In this document: positions 24,513 to 32,955 of the stretch, in pieces
Position numbering within the stretch: the stretch's first letter is position 1
Layout: each line of letters starts with the position of its first letter
Assembly (NCBI GenBank): GCA_029238175.1
Contig: JAQWGO010000035.1
Location: forward strand, 1 to 42,683
Source: Henriciella sp.
GTDB taxonomy: Bacteria > Pseudomonadota > Alphaproteobacteria > Caulobacterales > Hyphomonadaceae
Length of the DNA: 42,683 nucleotides
Reading direction: 5' to 3'
Notes under the pieces: generated by a model
Told to the model about the DNA's origin: nothing
The model's database searches: none
What the model saw: only the letters and a program-made list of their open reading frames with translations
Position numbers and translations under genes: made by a program

Positions 24513-25193
24513 ATGAGTGACGATACAGCGAAGCCAGATTTGGGCCCAAATGCCAGCAAAGCTGACTTGAAGTCGGCGGCTGATGATTTGTTGAAGCAAG
24601 CGAAAGCAGCGGACAAAGCGGCCGCTAAAGACGCAGCTGACGATGTTGATGTGCTTGATGAAGAGTTCGGCGATGCGGTGCCTGAGCTAGAACCTCAGCA
24701 GAATTTCTCTCCGGATCAGCAGATTCAGATCCTTGAGGCTGAGAAAGAAGAGATGCTTGATCAGTTGCTGCGCACACTGGCGGAAATGGAAAATATCCGT
24801 AAGCGGTCAGAGCGTGAGAAGATTGATGCCCGCGTCTATGCGATTGAGAAATTTGCGCGTGATATGCTGAATGTTGCCGACAATATGGCGCGTGCGCTTG
24901 AGGCGCTGCCTGATGCGGAACGTGAAGTTTTGACCGAAGGTGGCAAAGGCCTGCTGGGCGGCATCGAGATGACGCAGAAAGAGCTGCACACAGTTCTAAC
25001 CCGTCACGGTGTCACGATGATTGATGCCGAACCGGGATCGGCGTTCGACCCGAACCTGCATCAAGCGGTTGCAAACATTCCGAGCGAGCATCCAAACGGA
25101 TCAATTGCCAGCCATTTCCAAGCCGGTTGGCGCATTGGTGACCGCGTTCTGCGCGCGGCAATGGTTGCTGTCAGTGCCGGGGCGGCGAATTAG
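24513..25193 (+). CDS. grpE: GrpE nucleotide-exchange factor
   Basis: In 226 residues, an acidic and alanine-rich N-terminal region (1-65) is followed by the long coiled coil EKEEMLDQLLRTLAEMENIRKR and the FARDMLNVADNMARAL stretch. The C-terminal beta domain includes GSAFDPNLHQAVANIP and GWRIGDRVLRAAMVAVS, the DnaK-contact region. GrpE releases ADP from DnaK and acts as a thermosensor in the cytoplasm. It follows hrcA by nine bases in the same operon. The partner DnaK is at 27153-29063. Confidence 0.97.
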   Translation: MSDDTAKPDLGPNASKADLKSAADDLLKQAKAADKAAAKDAADDVDVLDEEFGDAVPELEPQQNFSPDQQIQILEAEKEEMLDQLLRTLAEMENIRKRSEREKIDARVYAIEKFARDMLNVADNMARALEALPDAEREVLTEGGKGLLGGIEMTQKELHTVLTRHGVTMIDAEPGSAFDPNLHQAVANIPSEHPNGSIASHFQAGWRIGDRVLRAAMVAVSAGAAN

Positions 25194-25296
25194 AAGCCCT
25201 TATTCCGATTACGCATAGCGTTTATTCAGCCCGCCTAACTGTACGCCGCGTGCGTTTAGTGCGACTTGCTGGATGAACTTTAATGCGAGGAATTCA

Positions 25297-26148
25297 ATGA
25301 CCCAATTTAAGCTAGGCGCCGCCATAGCCGCGACGATGTTCATGGGTGCATGCACCGGTTATGTCACTTCAACGGAAGCGGCGTCGCCAGAAGCAGCGGC
25401 CAGTATTGAGCTTTACACATTCGATTGCGGCAAGATTGAAATTTCTGATCGCGGTATTTTTGCAAATGATGGCCGCTATGATGGCCAAGCAAGCGAAGTT
25501 GCCGACAGTTGCTTTGTCGTGTCGCATCCAAAGGGCAATCTGCTTTGGGATCTAGGTCTGCCAGCTGGCTTGATCGGGGCCGAGCCGACGCAAAACGGCG
25601 TGTTCACGCCGTCGCTAGAGGTTAGCTTGGCCGACCAGATTGCAGCGGCAGGCATTGAGAGCATCGACTATGTTGCGATCTCACACCATCATTTCGACCA
25701 TACGGGCCAGCAAGAAGCGGCAGCCGGCGCGAAATGGCTTGTCCCGCAGGCTGAGTTAGATTTCATCGAGAATGCTGGGCCAGAGGCCGGGATTGGCGAT
25801 ATGTCCGGGCTGATGGGACTAGAGCGCACGGCGTTTACAGGCGATTATGATGTTTTTGGCGACGGAAGCGTTGTCATTATCTCTCTACCCGGTCACACGG
25901 CGGGGCATGCTGGTCTGCTTGTGAACTTGGCTGAAGCTGGGCCAGTTATGTTGACGGGCGACCTGTATCATTTCCGTGAGAGCCGAACTGGAAAAGCGGT
26001 TCCGGCATTTAATTTCGATGCGCCAGAGACACTGAAATCTATGAAAGTGTTTGAGGATAAAGTCGCAGCGCTGAACGCCCGCGTTATTATCCAGCATGCG
26101 GCTGCGGACTTGGCGGACCTGCCGAAGCCGCCTGAAGCGCTAAAATAG
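25297..26148 (+). CDS. Metallo-beta-lactamase-fold lipoprotein, lactonase-like
   Basis: ATG 25297 follows GAGGAATTCA and gives a lipoprotein signal MTQFKLGAAIAATMFMGAC; a start at 25273 is possible but has no such site. The MBL domain has the zinc motif SHHHFDHTGQ, then LPGHTAGHAGLLV and TGDLYHF. Sequence style is close to the N-acyl-homoserine-lactone lactonase branch (AiiA/AttM-like) and to related metal hydrolases. Envelope location distinguishes it from cytoplasmic lactonases. It stands alone after grpE, about 100 bp from it. Lactone or lactam hydrolysis outside the inner membrane is a reasonable but unproven guess. Confidence 0.88.
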   Translation: MTQFKLGAAIAATMFMGACTGYVTSTEAASPEAAASIELYTFDCGKIEISDRGIFANDGRYDGQASEVADSCFVVSHPKGNLLWDLGLPAGLIGAEPTQNGVFTPSLEVSLADQIAAAGIESIDYVAISHHHFDHTGQQEAAAGAKWLVPQAELDFIENAGPEAGIGDMSGLMGLERTAFTGDYDVFGDGSVVIISLPGHTAGHAGLLVNLAEAGPVMLTGDLYHFRESRTGKAVPAFNFDAPETLKSMKVFEDKVAALNARVIIQHAAADLADLPKPPEALK

Positions 26149-26370
26149 AGATAGCTGAGTATCCGGTTTGATATGCCGGGTCATATTTGGCTCAAGTGAC
26201 AGTCTATGATTTGTCGCTTGGGCCATTTTCATAACAACGCGAAGAGTGACGCGGCGCGCTTGAGAAAATCAAGCACCGTAAGAAGCTGCGGCAGGGCGCC
26301 GCGCGGTCCGCTGACGCATTCGTAAGACTACCTAGTCTCGCCACTTCTGCCTTAAGCGGAGGGTCTTGAG

Positions 26371-26946
26371 ATGGCTGAGCGGAAAAGTGTCTTTGGTGAA
26401 AATGGCGTTGTGGTTGATGCAGCTGCATTTGAGCCTTGGCAAAAGCAGGCTCGTACCACCTATCCTACTGAACTTGCGCCGTTAGCTAATTTTACTACGA
26501 GGATGCTTTTAGTTTGGGTTGTTTGTGGACCACTGAACCCGTTAGGATTGGTAGCTGGTTTGATATTTGGTGCTTCGGCTCAGAGTTTCCTGCTGGCGGC
26601 TTTTTTCTTTTCTGCGCCAAGCATGCTCGGTTTGACGATTGCATTGCCCCGATTGGGCGCGCGCGAGTGGAGGCGCAGTGAACTAACAACATTCTTTGTT
26701 GGGTGGTCTCTGTTCACGATAGCTTTGTACACTTTGGGCATCGCTCTTGCTTTCAGCATTGATTGGAGTGGCGGCTTTGTTGGCGTCTTATCCATGCTGC
26801 CCAATTTATTGAACGATCTTCCAGCGTTTGTTGGGGGTCTCGTCTTCGCCTATATTGTTGGATTTCTTCCCGCACTCGCCTGTGCAGTGCTAGCGTCACG
26901 CGTGGCCCGGAAGCTTGCTTTTGCGCCGATCAAAGATGCGTGCTGA
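26371..26946 (+). CDS. Unrecognised four-segment membrane protein
   Basis: The 191-residue product has four hydrophobic segments (about 45-69, 70-92, 108-132 and 145-175) and a short cytoplasmic N-terminus. GGAGGGTCTTGAG precedes the ATG with good spacing. No family is recognised. It is an isolated gene between the MBL lipoprotein and dnaK; the 222 bp before it contain no visible feature. Inner-membrane location is the only safe statement. Confidence 0.7.
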   Translation: MAERKSVFGENGVVVDAAAFEPWQKQARTTYPTELAPLANFTTRMLLVWVVCGPLNPLGLVAGLIFGASAQSFLLAAFFFSAPSMLGLTIALPRLGAREWRRSELTTFFVGWSLFTIALYTLGIALAFSIDWSGGFVGVLSMLPNLLNDLPAFVGGLVFAYIVGFLPALACAVLASRVARKLAFAPIKDAC

Positions 26947-26985
26947 CAAAAAGAAGGTTGTACGCATCTAAAACCCACATCACCC

Positions 26986-27013
26986 CTTGAACCCATCCAA
27001 TACTCCCCCACAT
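26986..27013 (+). promoter_or_regulatory. Sigma-32-like heat-shock promoter of dnaK
   Basis: CTTGAA at 26986-26991 and CCCCACAT at 27006-27013 are separated by 14 bp, close to the sigma-32 consensus CTTGAA-N13/14-CCCCATnT. It lies 139 bp before the dnaK start codon, giving a leader of roughly 130 bases. This indicates RpoH control of dnaK in addition to, or instead of, HrcA control. Confidence 0.7.
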
Positions 27014-27152
27014 CGCTACGCGAACGGGGTGACCGGATTGAATTACCGTACTCGCCTCACCACATCTACGATTATAGAGCCGTCTGTTGAAGGCGCTGCA
27101 TATGCGGGCCGAATCTGTTCATAAGGCGGCGGCTTAGGAAAGAGAGACTATT

Positions 27153-29063
27153 ATGAGTAAAATCATCGGGATTGACCTCGGTACGACCAATAGCTGCGTT
27201 GCCGTGATGGATGGCGGGGATGCCAAGGTTATCGAGAACGCCGAAGGTGCGCGTACGACGCCATCTGTCGTTGCGTTTACAGAAGGCGGCGAACGCCTCA
27301 TCGGGATGCCAGCGCGCCGTCAGGCCGTGACCAACCCTGACTTCACGTTCTATGCGATTAAGCGCCTTATCGGTCGCACATTCGCAGATCCGACCGTCAA
27401 AAAAGATATGAAGGTCTCTCCATACGAGATCGTCAAAGGCCCTAGCGGTGACGCATGGGTCAAAGGCCGCGATAAAGAATACGCGCCGCAAGAAATATCA
27501 GCTTTCATTCTGACGAAGATGAAAGAAACCGCTGAAGCTTATCTGGGCAGTGAAGTTACGCAGGCCGTTATTACGGTTCCGGCATACTTTAACGATGCAC
27601 AGCGTCAGGCAACCAAAGATGCCGGTAAGATTGCTGGCCTTGAAGTTCTGCGGATCATCAACGAGCCAACCGCCGCGGCGCTGGCTTACGGCCTTGATAA
27701 AGGCGAGAACAAAGTCATTGCAGTCTATGACCTTGGCGGCGGTACATTCGATGTATCACTGCTTGAGATTGGTGACGGTGTCTTTGAAGTTCTATCGACC
27801 AATGGTGATACATTCCTTGGCGGTGAAGACTTCGATATTCGCCTCTATCAGCACATCATCGATGAGTTCAAAAAAGAGACCAGCATCGACTTGTCTAACG
27901 ACAAAATGGCTGTGCCGCGTATTCGTGAAGAAGCTGAGAAAGCCAAGAAAGAGCTTTCGTCTGCGTCTTCTTACGAAGTGAATCTGCCATTCATTACTGC
28001 AGACGCGACGGGTCCAAAGCACCTGAACATGAAGCTGACACGTGCGAAGCTGGAAAGCCTTGTTGCCGACCTGATCAAGCGCACGATTGAGCCATGTAAG
28101 AAAGCGCTTGCTGACGCTGGTAAGACTATCGGCGGCATTGATGAGGTTGTCCTTGTCGGTGGTATGACCCGTATGCCTGCGGTTCAGGAAGCTGTGAAAA
28201 AGTTCTTCGGTAAAGAGCCGCACAAGGGTGTGAACCCGGATGAAGTTGTTGCGCTTGGCGCGGCAATCCAAGGCGGTGTTCTTCAGGGTGACGTTAAAGA
28301 CGTTGTTCTGCTTGACGTGACGCCTCTGTCGCTGGGTATCGAGACATTGGGCGGTGTGTTTACGCGTCTTATCGACCGTAACACGACGATCCCGACCAAG
28401 AAGAGCCAGACCTTCTCAACGGCTGAAGACAATCAGCCGGCTGTGACGATCCGAGTTTTCCAGGGCGAGCGTGAAATGGCTGCGGACAACAAACCGCTAG
28501 GCCAGTTCAATCTTGAAGATATTCCACCAGCGCCGCGTGGCTTACCGCAAATTGAGGTTACTTTTGACATTGATGCGAACGGTATTGTTTCCGTTGGCGC
28601 GAAAGACAAAGCGACGAACAAAGAGCAGCAGATCACGATCCAAGCTGATGGTGGCCTGAATGATGAAGATATTCAGGCGATGATGAAAGATGCTGAAGCG
28701 AACGCTGAAGCAGATAAAGCACGCCGCGAACTGGTTGAAGCTAAGAACAATGCTGAAGCCCTTGCGCACCAGACTGAGAAGCAAGTTGAAGAGCATGGCG
28801 ATAAGGTCGAGGACGCTGTTAAAGGCGAAATCACTGACGCAATCGCAGCTCTGAAAGCGTCGGCTGAAGGCGAAGACCTGAATGATATTCAGGAAAAGCA
28901 TCAGGCGCTTATGACAGCGGCGATGAAGCTGGGCGAAGCGATCTATGGCGCGCAGCAAGCTGAAGGCGAAGCTGCTGCGGCTGCTGATGCCGACGCTGAA
29001 GGCGATGACGTGGTTGATGCAGACTTCGAAGAAGTCGACGGCGATGACCGCGCTAGCGCTTAA
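27153..29063 (+). CDS. dnaK: DnaK, Hsp70 chaperone
   Basis: The 636-residue protein is a standard bacterial Hsp70. The ATPase domain has [47 protein letters not shown] and [12 protein letters not shown], and [16 protein letters not shown]. The interdomain linker reads [16 protein letters not shown]. The substrate-binding domain and helical lid follow, ending in the acidic tail [14 protein letters not shown]. It folds nascent and stress-damaged proteins with GrpE (in this window) and DnaJ. No dnaJ follows; a terminator stands directly after it, so dnaJ must lie elsewhere. Transcription likely starts at the sigma-32 promoter upstream. Confidence 0.99.
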   Translation: MSKIIGIDLGTTNSCVAVMDGGDAKVIENAEGARTTPSVVAFTEGGERLIGMPARRQAVTNPDFTFYAIKRLIGRTFADPTVKKDMKVSPYEIVKGPSGDAWVKGRDKEYAPQEISAFILTKMKETAEAYLGSEVTQAVITVPAYFNDAQRQATKDAGKIAGLEVLRIINEPTAAALAYGLDKGENKVIAVYDLGGGTFDVSLLEIGDGVFEVLSTNGDTFLGGEDFDIRLYQHIIDEFKKETSIDLSNDKMAVPRIREEAEKAKKELSSASSYEVNLPFITADATGPKHLNMKLTRAKLESLVADLIKRTIEPCKKALADAGKTIGGIDEVVLVGGMTRMPAVQEAVKKFFGKEPHKGVNPDEVVALGAAIQGGVLQGDVKDVVLLDVTPLSLGIETLGGVFTRLIDRNTTIPTKKSQTFSTAEDNQPAVTIRVFQGEREMAADNKPLGQFNLEDIPPAPRGLPQIEVTFDIDANGIVSVGAKDKATNKEQQITIQADGGLNDEDIQAMMKDAEANAEADKARRELVEAKNNAEALAHQTEKQVEEHGDKVEDAVKGEITDAIAALKASAEGEDLNDIQEKHQALMTAAMKLGEAIYGAQQAEGEAAAAADADAEGDDVVDADFEEVDGDDRASA

Positions 29064-29087
29064 AGCTTAAGCTAAACGATACCTAAG

Positions 29088-29120
29088 AAGCCCGGTCTCT
29101 AAAGAGGCCGGGCTTTTTTA
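29088..29120 (+). terminator. Rho-independent terminator of dnaK
   Basis: AGCCCGGTCTC and GAGGCCGGGCT pair over 11 bp with one G-T wobble and a TAAA loop, followed by six T. It begins 25 bp past the dnaK stop. Confidence 0.9.
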
Positions 29121-29233
29121 TTGGATCGAAAGTGTTGATTTGGGGCAGCGGCAATTCGCGCTGCGCGCGTACGCCTCACTATCATTACGGGTCCAGCGCG
29201 CTTAGCTCTCATACTTAGATAGTGAGATAGAGC

Positions 29234-29635
29234 ATGTTCAAACATCCAATTCGATCGGGTTTAGGTGAGCGGTGCGGGCGCTGTGATGAAGGGCGTTTGT
29301 TTCGCGGCTACCTGAAGTTCAACGATCGGTGCGATAGCTGCGATCTTGATTTCAGCGTTGCGGATACTGCTGATGGACCGGCCTTCTTTGTAGGCTCGCT
29401 CGCGATGATCGTGTTTGCGCCATTCTATTTTATATTGCCGGTCGCTAACATTCCGCTTGTGCCGAAAATTGGATTATGGGTGGTTTTGCTATTTGTAATG
29501 GGCGCGTTTTGCTTACTTCTTCTGCCGAAGTTCAAGGGCGTTCTGTTCAATCTGCAAATTCAGAATAAGGCTGAAGAAGCGCATTTTGAGAGCACCGGAA
29601 AGCACGGAAAACCGCCGAAGAATTGGAAAGACTAG
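29234..29635 (+). CDS. DUF983 family membrane protein
   Basis: The 133-residue protein begins with two CxxC motifs (GRCDEGRLFRGYLKF around RCGRCD, then RCDSCDLDF), characteristic of DUF983 and probably a zinc ribbon. Two transmembrane segments follow (about 50-72 and 78-100). In alphaproteobacteria DUF983 genes often lie near cytochrome oxidase assembly genes; here it stands alone. It is convergent with the TauD-type gene, and their stops overlap by four bases. Function unknown. Confidence 0.9.
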   Translation: MFKHPIRSGLGERCGRCDEGRLFRGYLKFNDRCDSCDLDFSVADTADGPAFFVGSLAMIVFAPFYFILPVANIPLVPKIGLWVVLLFVMGAFCLLLLPKFKGVLFNLQIQNKAEEAHFESTGKHGKPPKNWKD

Positions 29636-30480
29636 GCAGCCGTGCGCTCGCCGATTGTCGTTCTGTGGAGCAGGCGGTCGTGGCCCTTGTATCCGCCAGT
29701 CGCCATGTGAAGCACAGAGCGGTTGTCCCACATCAAAAGCATGTTTGGTTGCCACTTGTGGCGATACTGGAATTCAGGCCGCGTCTGCCAGCGGTACAGC
29801 TCAAATAGAAGTTCGCTTGAGGCTTCAGCGTCCATGCCTTCAAAACCCGTAATGTAACCTGCGGTGCCGAAGATTGCCGGTTGGCCGGTTTCAGGATGGT
29901 TGCGGATTATCGGATGGTTGTGCGTTGCGAGGGCTTCGTCAGATGGCCTGATGTCCATGCTGCGAGCTTCGGTATCGTTGTCGCCATAGAACCCTTTTTT
30001 ACCGTATGCGCCGCCAGCAGAATGGATCGCGACCTTACCGTCTAAGCGGGCACGCAGATCAGTAGGCATTTCCGCGAGCGCTTTATGCTGATTGGTGAAG
30101 AGTGTGTCGCCGCCTTCAGGCGGGATTGTGATGCCGTATAGGCAGGTTCCAGCGGGCGGCGTTTCCTGAAAGCTCCAGTCTGTATGCCATGCTTCGGCAA
30201 AGATCGGGCTCGTCTCGTCGGCGCTACGTTTGACGGCGATGATATGCTCGCGGCCAGGGATGGGGGCGATAAACGGGTCATCGCCAAATGGGCCAAAGTT
30301 GAGGGTGAAGCGTTCTAGGTCGTCGTCACTCAAGTTTTGATCTGGGAAAGCGAGCACATGGTGTTTTAACCAAGCGGCGCGGATCGTGGAGATGTCTGCC
30401 GCTGATAGTTCCGCGCTTAGATCTAGGCCGGTCACGGTGGCCCCGCATGCTTGTACGCTGGCGATTACTTCTATCGTCAT
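29632..30480 (-). CDS. TauD/TfdA-family 2-oxoglutarate dioxygenase
   Basis: The 282-residue protein has the iron ligands in AEAWHTDWSF (HxD) and VLHMATGGY (distal His), and the 2-oxoglutarate-binding Arg in LLHRTTIGE. DLSAELSAADISTIRAAWLKH is the usual N-terminal helix and GDTLFTNQHKAL the conserved middle. Relatives cleave sulfonates, alkyl sulfates or aryloxyacids using oxygen and 2-oxoglutarate. The substrate cannot be read. A second, closer TauD relative is at 41165-42019. It is divergent from the sulfotransferase-like gene, 128 bp apart. Confidence 0.9.
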   Translation of the reverse strand: MTIEVIASVQACGATVTGLDLSAELSAADISTIRAAWLKHHVLAFPDQNLSDDDLERFTLNFGPFGDDPFIAPIPGREHIIAVKRSADETSPIFAEAWHTDWSFQETPPAGTCLYGITIPPEGGDTLFTNQHKALAEMPTDLRARLDGKVAIHSAGGAYGKKGFYGDNDTEARSMDIRPSDEALATHNHPIIRNHPETGQPAIFGTAGYITGFEGMDAEASSELLFELYRWQTRPEFQYRHKWQPNMLLMWDNRSVLHMATGGYKGHDRLLHRTTIGERTAA

Positions 30481-30608
30481 TAGACTTCCTCCGAATTTAA
30501 GCCTAGCAGGTCAAAGAGATGTGGCAATGTTGTGGGCGAATGGTGCTTGCTTGGAGCCTCCCTGATTGATAGCTGACGCAGGTGTTAAAATGCCCGTGGA
30601 GCATCTCG

Positions 30609-31346
30609 ATGTTATATCTGAAAGAGCCTAACTTGATATTCGTGAAGTCCCGAAAGACTGCTGGAACGAGTGTCGAGATTGCTTTGTCGATGTCCGCGCA
30701 AACAGGTGACATTGTCACTCGGCTGGCGCTGCCGGACGAATTATTGCGCCAGAAGTTGGGCGGTCCGTTTCCGTTCGGCTGGGCTGAAGAGGAAGCCCAA
30801 GAGTACGCGTATATCGCATATATTCGCGAACTTGTTGAAACTGGGCAAACCGATATCTCCAATCAGCAACTACCGCCAAAATACAAAAAGGGCCGCAGGT
30901 TTTTTAACCATATGGCTCCGACGGATATTGTCGCCCAGATTGGATTAGACGCGTTCGAGGATGCTTACACGATTAGCATGTGTAGGGATCCTTATGAGAA
31001 GCTCGTCTCGCAAGCGTGGTTTCGAGCTGGCAATACTGGCGCGTCTTTCGCCGATATGTTGGAGCACTTCTTGACGAAGCCGGACGTTACGAACCAGCCA
31101 CTTTATTTTCTCGGTGATGAAATGGTGATTGATCACGTTATTAGGTACGAGCATTTGCATGCTGACTTGGCTGAGCTTGAGGTGCAGACAGGCCTGTCGA
31201 TTTTAGAATATTTGCCAAACGCAAAAAGCGGGTATCGGAAAGAGCAACGCCCGGCGCGTGAGGTTTTGAGTGAAGATCAAAAGCGAAGATGCTTTGAAAT
31301 GTGCCGGTGGGAGTTCGAGTATTTCGGATATGAAAGTGGGTTTTAG
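30609..31346 (+). CDS. Sulfotransferase-like protein
   Basis: The 245-residue protein begins LIFVKSRKTAGTSVEIALS, the PAPS 5'-phosphosulfate-binding loop found in sulfotransferase family 2 and related P-loop proteins (K-T-A-G-T-S). A second motif, SMCRDPYEKLVSQAWF, corresponds to the 3'-phosphate-binding region (R-D-P-Y-x-R/K). It likely transfers sulfate to a carbohydrate or small molecule in the cytoplasm. ATG 30609 has GGAG about eight bases upstream; the frame extends to 30582 without support. The frameshifted methyltransferase follows 48 bp later on the same strand, so the two may form a modification operon. Confidence 0.75.
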   Translation: MLYLKEPNLIFVKSRKTAGTSVEIALSMSAQTGDIVTRLALPDELLRQKLGGPFPFGWAEEEAQEYAYIAYIRELVETGQTDISNQQLPPKYKKGRRFFNHMAPTDIVAQIGLDAFEDAYTISMCRDPYEKLVSQAWFRAGNTGASFADMLEHFLTKPDVTNQPLYFLGDEMVIDHVIRYEHLHADLAELEVQTGLSILEYLPNAKSGYRKEQRPAREVLSEDQKRRCFEMCRWEFEYFGYESGF

Positions 31347-31394
31347 ATGTTGCTTGAAGATGCATATCCGAACGGCAGAGATGGAGGCGGCTAA

Positions 31395-32065
31395 ATGATC
31401 AGTACGCTTGGTTTAGATATCTCCGACAGGACACTTGAAGACGAACTTGAGGCACATGTTGGTCCGCCAGGTTATTGGGAGCATCAGCGAGATGTTCAAG
31501 TTGCGATTCTAAACCATTTTAATGTCAAGCCGCGTCATCGCGTACTCGAAGTTGGCACCGGGGCGATGCGAGGTGGTGCTGTTATTACGAATTATCTCGA
31601 CACCGGTAATTTTTTGGAGTTGAAGTTTCCGAGGAACGATTTGCGGTCGGCCGCAGCGTCATTGAATTACTGGAGCTAAAGCACAAGCGCCCAAATCTTA
31701 TCCTGAGCCGTGTTTTTGGCGTGGATGAGATTAAACCTCAAAGCATCGACTTGGTTTGGGCTTTCCAAGTTATACCGCATATGACCGAGGAGATTGTTCG
31801 CCAGTTTGTGAAGGCCATCGCTTTTCATTTAAAGCCCAACGCGAAGGCGTTATTCTCGGTTCGGTTGGTAGCAGATGGACCAATGTTTTCGCACAGGGGG
31901 AAGTGGCAGGAATTTCCCACAACAAATATGCGACGCGAGTTTTTAGACGAGCTTGCTGCGGCAGAGGGACTCAAAATGAGTCTTCACGGAACACTCGGTG
32001 ATTGGGGAATGGCACCTGAGTTGGGTGGTGCGAAGAATTATCTCGCAAAAATGTCTCGAATATAG
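31395..32065 (+). pseudogene. Class I SAM methyltransferase split by a frameshift
   Basis: The first frame (31395-31679) carries the N-terminus and SAM motif I, HRVLEVGTGAMRGG, then breaks down after TGNF. The second frame, open from about 31620 to 32065, continues with EVSEERFAVGRSVIELLELK, then SIDLVWAFQVIPHM (motif IV) and AFHLKPNAKALFSV. Joining the frames needs one extra base in the run of six T at 31610-31615, giving GNFFGVEVSEE and a protein of about 223 residues. GGAGG precedes ATG 31395. It may be a sequencing error in the homopolymer, a real lesion, or -1 frameshifting at T_TTT_TTG. It lies downstream of the sulfotransferase-like gene and ahead of a terminator. Confidence 0.8.
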
Positions 32066-32078
32066 AGTAGATGCAAAG

Positions 32079-32107
32079 AAGCCCGGAGCTTTCGCACCGG
32101 GCTTTTC
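32079..32107. terminator. Terminator shared by the methyltransferase and ctrA
   Basis: AAGCCCGG (32079-32086) and CCGGGCTT (32097-32104) form an 8-bp stem around a 10-base loop, followed by TT on the plus strand. It lies between the convergent methyltransferase and ctrA genes. Read on the minus strand the stem is followed by CTTTG, a weaker run, so it may work in both directions. Confidence 0.75.
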
Positions 32108-32129
32108 GTCTGTTCGGGGGACAGAAGAT

Positions 32130-32831
32130 TTAAGCGGCGACCGCTTCTTTCTTTGGTTTTGGATCGCGTAGCACGTAGCCACGGCCCCAAACCGTTTCGA
32201 TATGGTGCTCACCGCCAGTTGCTTGCTGCAGCTTCTTGCGGAGCTTACAGATGAACACGTCGATGATTTTCAATTCTGGCTCGTCCATGCCGCCGTAAAG
32301 GTGGTTGAGGAACATTTCTTTCGTCAGGGTTGTACCCTTGCGAAGCGAAAGAAGCTCGAACATTTGGTATTCTTTGCCGGTCAGGTGGACGCGATCATCG
32401 TCGACTTCGACGGTCTTCGCATCAAGATTGACCAAGATGTCGCCTGTGCGGATAACGCTTTCAGCGTGACCTTTAGAGCGGCGAACGATCGCCGTAATAC
32501 GGGCAATAAGTTCATCTTTGTTGAATGGCTTGGTGAGGTAATCATCAGCGCCGTAACCGAGTGTTTTCACTTTGGCTTCGATGTCTGGGTTACCTGATAG
32601 GATCAGAACCGGCGTGTTGACCCGCGCCATGCGAAGCTGTTTCAACACGTCATAGCCAGAGATGTCTGGAAGAGAGAGGTCGAGGATGATGATATCATAC
32701 TCGTAGACTTTGCCGAGATCGACACCTTCTTCGCCTAGATCAGTTGTATAGATATTGAAGCCAGCGGCTTTCAACATCAATTCGATACTACGGGCGACGG
32801 CATTGTCGTCCTCAATTAGCAAGACTCTCAT
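32130..32831 (-). CDS. ctrA: CtrA cell-cycle master response regulator
   Basis: This 233-residue OmpR-type regulator matches CtrA nearly end to end. The receiver (1-115) has the acidic pocket IEDD (Glu7-Asp9), phospho-acceptor Asp51 in IILDLSLPD and the invariant Lys in YLTKPF. The DNA-binding domain (125-225) includes [20 protein letters not shown] and GRGYVLRDP. The C-terminus ends in two alanines after EAVA, resembling the AA degradation tail recognised by ClpXP in Caulobacter. CtrA controls flagellar, division and chemotaxis genes and blocks replication initiation. Here it stands directly downstream of a flagellar block whose far end encodes its antagonist SciP. Its own 124-bp upstream gap has several GANTC sites. 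Confidence 0.98.
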   Translation of the reverse strand: MRVLLIEDDNAVARSIELMLKAAGFNIYTTDLGEEGVDLGKVYEYDIIILDLSLPDISGYDVLKQLRMARVNTPVLILSGNPDIEAKVKTLGYGADDYLTKPFNKDELIARITAIVRRSKGHAESVIRTGDILVNLDAKTVEVDDDRVHLTGKEYQMFELLSLRKGTTLTKEMFLNHLYGGMDEPELKIIDVFICKLRKKLQQATGGEHHIETVWGRGYVLRDPKPKKEAVAA

Positions 32832-32930
32832 TTTCAGCTCCCCGAATCAGTCTAAATAAATTACTACTCTGTTCGTTAACCAATGTGAATCTAGGTAATG
32901 ATAGTTACCAAGGATTTAACAATCGGATTC
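32823..32930. promoter_or_regulatory. ctrA promoter region with clustered GANTC sites and a TTAACCA half-site
   Basis: GANTC, the CcrM methylation target, occurs at 32823-32827 (GACTC, just inside the gene), 32834-32838 (GAATC), 32887-32891 (GAATC) and 32926-32930 (GATTC). About one site per 256 bp is expected by chance. TTAACCA at 32876-32882 resembles a CtrA half-site. In Caulobacter, GANTC methylation and CtrA autoregulation both tune ctrA transcription, so this layout fits the same logic. Confidence 0.55.
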
Positions 32931-32955
32931 GAGACGGTTTTTTTGTTCATACCTC

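Noticed and set aside
27792-28271. Long minus-strand frames inside dnaK (also 28542-28958)
   Set aside because: They are antisense to a textbook DnaK; such long frames arise from its strong codon bias.
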